In this document: piece after piece, positions 56,107-64,000 of the stretch | How the letters are laid out: each line of letters begins with the position of its first letter | Position numbering within the stretch: the stretch's first letter is position 1 | Assembly: GCF_028583425.1 (NCBI RefSeq) | Contig: NC_072790.1 | Location: 153,630,397-153,694,396, forward strand | Direction: 5' to 3' | Origin: Eublepharis macularius | Lineage: Eukaryota; Chordata; Lepidosauria; Squamata; Eublepharidae | Length of the DNA: 64,000 nt | Notes under the pieces: generated by a model | What the model saw: the letters and a program-made list of their open reading frames with translations, nothing else | Databases searched by the model: none | Told to the model about the DNA's origin: nothing | Program-made: the position numbers and the translations under genes

Positions 56107-59100
56107 CAGTCCTAAGTGGGGGGCTGGAAAATGCTCAGGGAGAGGACTAAGGCTTCCACTATTGTGGAATTCACACTTACATGGGTGTAACCCCCCCCCC
56201 CCCTTTGCTGGTGGCTTGGTGAGACATGCTACTGCTGCTGGGCTGCCACCAGCAGCCATGCTTGGCAGCCAGACAGTGGTGTAAGTGTGGCGCAAATTCC
56301 TGCACCGGTGCTGGAGGAGGTGGGTTAAGGGGCGGGCCATGAGTTAGTCTGCTTCCAAAGCTGCTCCAGACCTGGGCATGTCCTCAGCAGTGGTGGAAAG
56401 TTACACCGCAAAAAAATGTGATGTAGCCTATAAGCGCCCATTGAACAGGAAAACTCCCCCCCCCCCAGCGCCCAGCCCTGCCCATGCAGCCTGAAGGAGC
56501 ATAGGATGGTAACTCTCATGGGACCAATCCATATGCACCCCCGTGGTGACTGAGCCTCCCTCCACACATCCAATCAGCTCCCCAGGCACCCTACAAAACC
56601 TTCAGCCATGGCATCCATGAACCCAGGTAAATAGGGATGCAGCTGGAGGCTCTGCCCGGCAGCCCCTTGCCATGGGGACTTGGGAGAAGGTGCTCACAGT
56701 GGCAGAGCATGAGTACACTGGGGGGACTTTGCAGAAATTAGGGAGCAATTTGCACTCGCTCAAGGGAAGAAGAGCAAAGTCCAGGATGTCTGACTAACAA
56801 ACACCACCCAAGTCCTATCTGACACCAGACTCCCAGCTCAGGAAGGCACAAGGGAACACGCACAGTGAGGCTCGCTGGTGGGGGGGGGGGGTGGCGGCAG
56901 CAGAGCCTGCCTGCCATGGATGCAGTTGCCCAGGGAACTGCTCTTGACACAGCCATTGGGAGGGGTGCCAGCTACCCGTTTGAGGGCTCTGGTCAGACAC
57001 CTTCAGCCGGGGCCTCTCCTGGTATAGGAGGATGTGTGGCCCTGGGTTGGGGTGAATGTGTGTTCCTAACTCCCTGTTGATGGTGGGGGCTCAGCCCATT
57101 GACTCACAGGATCAGGGTATCCTGATGCAGAGTGCTTTCTCATCATAGGGTCATGCATCATCTGGTTGCATGCTGCACCTGTGATAATGGAGCTGCTGTT
57201 GCTGCCGCTCCCAACTATGGACACCCTTCCAGAACATGGCACACTGGACCAGACCTTGGACTGGGCTGGGTCCCTTGCCACACATGTGTCTGTTTCCCTT
57301 GTACGCAGGTCACAACTCATCAGGGAAGCCAAGGAGCATGGCTTTTCCATCCCCTAGTGATCTTTCTTGAATGTCATTCTGTTCCAGTCCAGGGATCAGC
57401 TCCCCAAGGCAGCCCACATCTCAACATCGCCCCTGTGAGGGCAGAACCTGGAATGGATTTTGTGGAACTGACTGCTACGCAAACTGCCTTTGCTCCCTTC
57501 CCAGCTGAGGGACATTGGCAAGACACATGCCCAAACAAGTTCTTCACCTTTTCCAGTTTAATAAAATATAAGTTGAGAAACAACTAACTGCCTGTCTGTT
57601 TGCATGCCAGTAGATGATAGTACCCCAGTCCCCGGGGGATGACTCTGCACACATACCAGCGGCTCAGGGCTGGGACAGATGGAGTGAGCTGCCCTGCCTC
57701 CTCTCCCCTAACCATTTTCTACTAGCAGGCAGCATGGTGGGGAGGGTCCCAGGTGAGGTCTGGTGGACAGAGCTACCAGCAGATGAGAAGCCGGACAGAT
57801 GATGGCCTGGGGGAATGGCATTCAGCTTCCAGAAAGTGGGGGCCTGGGGTGACTTCCTCTGACGCTTCCCTCCCATAAGGACAATCCTCTCTTTTCCCCT
57901 TTATGTGTGGAAGGAGCGGTGCCCCTGGGGAATATGGTGTGGGGGGCAGGACAAAGGCCCCCAAAAGGGTTTCCCTGAACCCTCAGGCAGTCAAGCTACT
58001 GCAGGGGCCGTCATCCCAGCTGCAGGGCGTGGCCCCTGGGGTCTTCTACACATGCTTCTCCCCCTAGCATTAGCTACTTCATGCGGTGATGTGTTTCAAA
58101 GATGTGCTGCCTGTTGCTGGAGAATTGGTGCCCTTATTGCATCCCATGGGCTTCACAGCCTCTCCCAGGGTATCCAATAGGCGGTCCCATAATCCATCTT
58201 GGATCTCACCCCTCCCCCACTGCTGTCCTTCTGGGACTGGGATGTTCCAAAAGGAATGACAAATCTGCACACTGGGAATACTGGGAGAGGGATGACGGGC
58301 CAGTAGAAAGAATGAGAGGCAGAAATGCCACTTTGTGTGCGCAGGCTCCAAAGAAAATCAGTGCAGTGGTGAAAAGTTGCCATGGTCATGCAGAGTGGAG
58401 GCCCCATCAGGGCTGTATTAACCCATCACCAGACCCTCTAGGCTTTTAGGTATTTCATGCTCCCTCTAGCCCTTCAATTGTACACCTATCAGTACTCTTG
58501 CCTGCAAATTGTTCTAGAGATATGGGCAAAAAAAGACGTGTTAAGCAATATGGCCTCACAGTAATGTATGTATAAATATAAATGAGAGTATACATATGGA
58601 TAAATATATATGTGCACATATTGATACGGCATAGAGTGCATACTGCTGTTAACCATTGGAGCCCAGGTGAAAGTGCCTCTTCAAAAAAAATAGTGATGTT
58701 CCCCTAGTTCCTGCAGGGCCTCTAGGCTTCAGCCTAGTCAACCTTATGAATAATACGGCCCTGGGTCCCATGCTGTTCTCCGGGCCTATGGAGACCACAC
58801 CAGGACCTGAATGACATGCTCCAAACAGCGATGACAGGCTCAATCAGTGGCAGAAGTTGTTGGGGAGGGACATTACATCCCCCTCAGGAAATCACGAGAT
58901 TGTCAGCCCCTATTCCACCATAGGGGCTGACAATCTATCCCCTGAGTTCAAATTTGATAGTGAGGAACCAGACTCCCAAACTACCTCATGCCATTCCAGT
59001 CCCAGAATGCTACTGCCAGTCTCAAGGGATGCCATTCCACTCCAGAGCCAGTCAGTGCAGGCTGAGAGCACTTCTGCTGTGATGGCCTAGGCTGTATTTG

Positions 59101-60870
59101 GACAGAGCAACACTTAGGCCAGACCAGCTCCCCCCCACCCCCACCTGCTGCAATAGCTGGCACAGGAGCCTTGTGGCCCCAACCAGGGTGGCCTCCCCAT
59201 TGCACAACCTGATGATGCTCATTTGGGGGCCCACGTCAGAACAGTTGCTTCGGTCCCAACCCCCTCCCCTGCACCCCGCTTCCCGGGGGGGCCACAAGCA
59301 CATGGCCTGGCATCTGGTGGCAAAGGCAGAATGACAGCGCATTCCTGTGAGCCAGCCCCAGGAAAACCACGGCTCACTCCCAAGCTGAGCTGTGTGGGAT
59401 GCCTCTGCACCAGGGTTCACTGGCCTCGTGAGGCGGAGGCCTAGGTCATGCAGCACATGCCACCGAGAGAGGTTAGATGTCAGGCAGGGGTGGCCTGGCT
59501 GTTGGATTCCTGCTACATGCTGGAAATGGGTGTAGGGTGGCCGTGGGGAGGGGAGGCCCATGAATCCCATGACATCCATGGCTGGCGGGCTCCTCGATGA
59601 ATCGAGCCCCCACAGCCTATCCTGGCTGCCCTTGGGTGGCCCAGACAGCCCCATGCATGCTAGGGTTCCCTTGAGCAGGCTGCCCAGGGCTCCCATAAGC
59701 CACCCCATGATGGAAGAGGAGGACATGGCAGGCCCAGCAAGGAGTAAGCCTGGGGGGTAGGGCTCCAGTTGAGCTGCCACCAATCAGTGGGCCTGTGCAG
59801 CTTTATAGGGCAGAATTGGGAATCAGGGCCCGGTGCCCCCACACTTGGGCCACAGGGTGAGGGGCGTCTTGGCACTGTCTCACGGCTGGCCCTTGGAGCC
59901 ATAAAAGGGACTGACCCTGTGACAGATGCCTTTCTTTATTCTGTAAACAGGGGACATAGATAAGCGGTGATGCCTGGACCTCGACCAGGTCCATCAGGCG
60001 TTCACGAGGGGACAAGAGGTCTAGTGGCCTGAGTACAGTCTCCCTCCAGCAGGGGGGAAGTACAAAGTGTGGCATCCTCAGCAGGCTGCACCCTAGAGGG
60101 GCATGTATAGCAGGCTGTGGGCTCTGAGTGTGCAACTAGCCCCAACCACAGTGTGCAGCAACACCCTGGGGGACCCAGGAGCAGAGGGAGGCAGGAAAGT
60201 GGCAGTGAGATGGTCCCAGCAGTGCTGAGGCTGTCCCCCTGATGCCCGCACCGACCATCACTTCCTCTTGTCCTGTCCATAGTGCCACTGCCACTTAGGC
60301 CTGAGAAGGAGGAGGGGAATGTTGAGGACGGGTTCACTACTTGCTTACCACCCAGGCAGGGAGCCGCTACCTCCAATGATGCCAAGGATGAGTGGTTGAT
60401 GACCCCATGGAAGTGACAGCACACAGATCACAAGCAGTTGGCCATGCCAGATGATCCTGAAGCCGGAGCCTCAGGATTGGGGGTGGTGGTGGATGTTTGG
60501 CCACCCATAAACATCCTGGAGGATGAACTGGCTGCTGTAGTTGCATTATTCCAGGCCAATCCCCTAGTCAGCCCACCCTCCTATAGCATTGTTTCCCCTC
60601 AATAAATCATTTGCATAATTTCTGACATTTATCATTTAATGGGGGAGCAGCTGGTTATAATGGTTTCGGGTCCCGTGAATGTCAGCCCAAGGTCGCGAGG
60701 GGCCTGCCCCACAGTTTTCTCCCACAGGGAGGGGGACTCGGTTTCAGGGGCTTGCAGCACAGGCCTGGCCACCAAGGTCAAGGGTTTGCCCTTCCCAGAG
60801 AACAGGAGCACCATTCCGTTCGGCGTGTGGCAATGTGGCCCGGCCTCTCTATGCATGCCGACTCAATAAT
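56107..60870. other. GC-rich block without recognisable product
   Basis: About 4.8 kb are clearly richer in G and C than the flanks, with sharp borders near 56100 and 60870. C- or G-runs lie at 56190, 56457 and 56879. Several frames on both strands are open for 100-240 codons (59052-59783 minus, 57132-57587 plus) but have low-complexity Gly/Pro/Ser/Leu content and no motif. A polyadenylation-like 'aataaaatata' is at 57561. The content suggests an unrecognised transposon or a GC-rich non-coding segment. I find no terminal repeats. Confidence 0.4.
58897..58936. repeat. Perfect 17-bp hairpin with 6-base loop
   Basis: The arm 'agattgtcagcccctat' at 58897-58913 and its exact complement at 58920-58936 surround 'tccacc'. 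It lies in the GC-rich block. No T-run follows, so it does not look like a terminator. Confidence 0.85.
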
Positions 60871-63717
60871 GAGTTAGATCTTTCCAACTATATTTAGTTC
60901 CAGTAGATGTAGTTCAGATGCATTGTCTTTAAGTGTACAGATATGACCTTGTACCTATATTTATTACTTTTATTGTATTTATTCAACTCATTGGAATGAT
61001 ATGTATGTGTATCATATTTATTGAAGTTTATAGGTAAGAAATATTTGTTCACCATATGAATTTGTCACTTTATATTCTATAAATATGTGTATGATTGGTT
61101 TATTCATATTTTGAATCTCTGCTTATGTTACATATTTCTGGTTGGTGGGGTGTTTTCCCTGGAAGGGCCTCTTTTTCTGCTTTGGCCAAAAGATGGTCCA
61201 AAAAGCATCAGTTGTTTGTCAAACAAAGAGTTCTAATGAACTAACAAATTTTGTTTGCATTATTAAATTTCAGAATTGTTTTGCTGAAGTACATAATCAC
61301 ATTCCTTTGATCTGAAAGTTCTGTCATGTCCGCAAAATAATCCATAATTCCCCTCAACCCAATGAATGTACAGATAGCATTTCACAACATTCTGAAAACA
61401 TTTAATTAACTTCTTTGTAAGAGAATGCATGATATGAAAATGCTCAATCATTTGCTATTATTGTTTGTTTTCCTTGGCTGCAATCTCTCTGTTGTTTAAG
61501 ATGAAAGAAGAGGTAGAATTACACAACTTTCCATGATTAACTGGTGCTTTCAAAATTATAAAATGACCCTTGCCTTGTTTTGGTCTGTTTGTTTTTTCTG
61601 TTTGTCTCACTACTTACAAGTAAAATAGATATTCTCAAGCTAAAATTTATAAACATAACATTTATAACATTTATAAATTTATAACAGCATAAAAGTTTAG
61701 AAAGAGGACAACTGATGTGGGTGCATAGAAAAACAAATAAAAGAAATCATATAATCTTGGATTTTTTAAGATGATAATTTGCTTTTCCTTTTCATCCAAA
61801 CAGTAGATCATGAAGAACTATACAAGGCAATAATTATCTGTATTGTTTTCATTAGTGAAAAGGATATCTTACTGTCAGTACAGTCAAGGAGCCACATAGT
61901 TTCCTTGTCCAACCCTATTCAGTATGTAGATCAAACCACTGAGACTTTCAAGCTGATTTGAGCTGTTTGCTCAGGGAGTTGACCAAGATAGAAACAGTTT
62001 GGCATTAGATCATAAATACAGTAAATTTTCTGGTTTGTATATACATACTATTGGTATTAATGAGGTCTACTGGTATCAAAAGTACAACGGTCAGTAGAAT
62101 TATGGCAACTTTTTCCAATTAACTTATGCTTGTGTTTTTCTGTCATTGAACAAAAGGCTTGGCATCGATCCTTGTTTAGGGAAAAGATGCTTGAGCCAGA
62201 GTTGTACACATGCTATTCTTGGTCAGATTGCGATTAAATAAATAAATAGCATCAGCTTGTCCAGATGCCTCCCATCAGCAGGCTTAGGGGTGGGTCCAGC
62301 CTTACTCCTAGATTCTTAGCTGTTGGTTGTAGCCTAAAGTACTTTTAAGGTCATTCCATCAGGAGACTGAGGGAGTCATAAAGGGTTGTTATTGGTGATA
62401 GTGGAATGTCACTTCTGGGGCAGGGGGGAGAGATGACCTCATGGCTCTCTAGGAATTGCCAGAAAATCTATGGTTAAAACATAGTTTTTCCAGTGAATGG
62501 TAAAGAGGATTTGAAGGGCAGCAGCCCAACAGGAAATTCCCCAACATGGCAAGACCACCCTGAACCTCCCCAAAAGATCAGTTAGAGAAACCAAGTTCAG
62601 GGACAAAGTGATTAATGCATTTTATCACCCCTTAACTTTGGAATGCCCTCCTCTGGATAATTCAGTTGCAGTGAAATCCTAAACCAGTCTCAACTCATTG
62701 AAATCAATGGGTTTAAACTGGAATAACTCTGCTTAGAATTTCATTGTCAGTCTCCCGTTTGCTGGAAATCTGCAGAATGGTAAAAATATAATATTTTCAA
62801 CATGCAACTGGAAACTGAATTTTGATTCATAACATTGACTTTTTATTTTTGTGGTGTGTTTTAGATGTATTGCCCTATATATCTGCAGTTCTGATTTTGA
62901 TATTGGTTTTATGCTATGTTAATTGTTATCCGTAGTTTTTGTTTGTTATTAGAATTCTTCATGTATTTTCAGATTATAAACTGCTTTGGAATCTCATATA
63001 AAAACAGGATAAATAAACTATAAATACATATAAATACACATCCTGAATATTAAACACCACCCTTCCTGTTATAAGCCATTCCCACCAAGGATACTCATCT
63101 TCCATATTTGAGGGCTATGGTACACTGTTAAAGGAACTGGAATAAATATGTCTTCTAGAATGTTCCTCATAATTATTTTCTAATTAGCAAGCTCTCTTCT
63201 TAAAATATGGTACTTAAAATTGAAGGTAATGTGACAAATAAAAGACATTGTTTTTCCAAGCATTTGGCACAACAATGGAGAAAATGAAGTTATGCAAAAA
63301 CATGCTTTCAGAACAGCTTTATATTATTAGAATCCTTTTAAAAATCACTGTTTCTAATAGTAAGCAGGCCACCCCTGTATAGATGATAAAAGCTGTACAA
63401 CAGGTGTAACTGATATGTAGGACTAGGAGTCTCTGCCTTCTCTGAGGACTCCTCAAGTATGCAGAAAAATAAGTCTTTGTATATTAATGAAACTATTTTA
63501 AAAAATCTCACCATTTCCTTGATGAAAACTGAAAATGTTCCAGAAAGGACAGAATGTTGAGAAGAGCTGTGTGTCAATTGAAGGGGGGGAAACGGGATGA
63601 GTAATCAATGTGATCAAACCTCTTAATCATGGGCAGAATAATTTTGGATAGTGGGGAGGAGATTTCCTAATGTTCTTCCCTGTAACTCCACTGTGGTCCC
63701 AAGGTGGTATGGAAAGA
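60871..63717. other. Unassigned AT-rich DNA
   Basis: No coding region is supported. 62940-63030 resembles a LINE/SINE tail ('ataaactgctttggaatctc'). The hairpin copy at 62669-62746 is listed separately. 61640-61690 is a low-complexity 'ttataaaca' stretch. Confidence 0.5.
62669..62746. repeat. Palindromic 'aatccta' MITE-like element, best copy
   Basis: The left arm 'cagtgaaatcctaaacca' and right arm 'ctgcttagaatttcattg' fold around 'cattgaaatcaatggg'. It is the most complete of six copies in the window. Confidence 0.6.
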
Positions 63718-64000
63718 AGAGACAGACACACCAGTGCTGGAAACTAAATGAGCCATATTCATTTGGCAACAACATATAACTGAACATATATACACAGTAA
63801 GAGCCTAACTAGCAGTACAGGTCAGGCCCTAGAGTCACCCCTGGACCTCCGACCTGACCTGTCTAGGTGAGCCCCACTGCCCCAGGTGCGAGCCATCCAT
63901 ATGCATGGCTGGGACGTGGTCAGCCAGGCAAATGGTTCTGCCCTCCAAGCTTATAGCATCTCGCTGTACAGTAGGAGGCCTTATTTGTACAGGGGGAGCC
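63718..64000 (-). mobile_element. 3' end of a second Ngaro-like element, cut by the window edge
   Basis: It shares with 33955-34200 the order 'gagacagacaca', 'ggcaacaacat', 'gtacaggtcaggccct', 'gacctgacctgtct', 'gccactgcccc' style and 'aggtgcgagccatcc'. The same orientation and order over about 200 bp show the same family, with roughly a quarter of positions different. Coding parts would lie beyond 64000. Further inward the two copies diverge. Confidence 0.75.

Noticed and set aside
59052-59783. 243-codon minus-strand open frame
   Set aside because: The composition is low complexity (Gly, Leu, Ser, Pro), no motif is visible and the block is GC-rich, where chance frames are long.
1-64000. Exons of a host gene
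   Set aside because: I found no open stretch with a recognisable host protein domain and plausible splice sites. Short exons could still be missed by eye.

Overview
The window looks like a squamate reptile (lizard or gecko) chromosome, intergenic or deep intronic. The evidence is its repeat set: CR1, L2 and L1/Tx1-like LINEs, tRNA-headed SINEs with a CORE/MIR-like body, many hAT-type nonautonomous elements with 8-bp duplications, and two kinds of tyrosine-recombinase retrotransposon (DIRS1-like and Ngaro-like). Vertebrate codon decay and long AT-rich stretches agree. I found no host protein-coding gene, no structural RNA gene and no CRISPR array. Every coding signal I can support belongs to a mobile element, and nearly all are broken.

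Layout, left to right. 1-2.5 kb: unassigned DNA with two diverged copies of an unknown repeat. 2.8-4.5 kb: a CR1 3' end (+) split by a 747-bp solo LTR. 6.4-7.5 kb: an L2 3' end (-) split by a 219-bp hAT MITE. 10.4-11.0 kb: a near-perfect foldback. 12.2-13.0 kb: a candidate LTR with internal tandem repeats. 14.3-17.8 kb: a long, decayed CR1 (-) with an SGNH esterase ORF1. 17.8-18.1 kb: a SINE. 21.8-27.1 kb: a DIRS1-like element (+) whose inverted ends and internal complementary region are still legible. 27.6-28.65 kb: nested hairpins and a 656-bp hAT element. 30.4-32.1 kb: the endonuclease part of a LINE without its reverse transcriptase. 33.95-40.1 kb: a Ngaro-like element (-) with gag, RT/RNase H, tyrosine recombinase and an SGNH hydrolase module. 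45.4 kb: a hAT MITE. 47.4-49.2 kb: an ORF1-only L1 (-). 52.3 and 52.9-53.6 kb: a small hAT MITE and a second large foldback. 54.9-56.0 kb: a 5'-truncated L1 (-). 56.1-60.9 kb: a GC-rich block with no recognisable product. 60.9-63.7 kb: AT-rich DNA. 63.7-64.0 kb: the end of a second Ngaro-like copy running out of the window.

The most informative loci are the two tyrosine-recombinase retrotransposons. The DIRS1-like copy keeps the textbook terminal arrangement: an internal complementary region that matches both outer ends and meets at a shared four-base TTCT. The Ngaro-like copy is younger: its gag frame is interrupted by only two in-frame stops, and its SGNH hydrolase keeps the Ser, GGND and DxxH blocks. 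An SGNH esterase of separate origin sits in the CR1 ORF1, so two unrelated retroelement lineages in one window carry the same hydrolase fold. Target-site duplications could be read directly for ten insertions, which gives a relative order of events at several nested sites.
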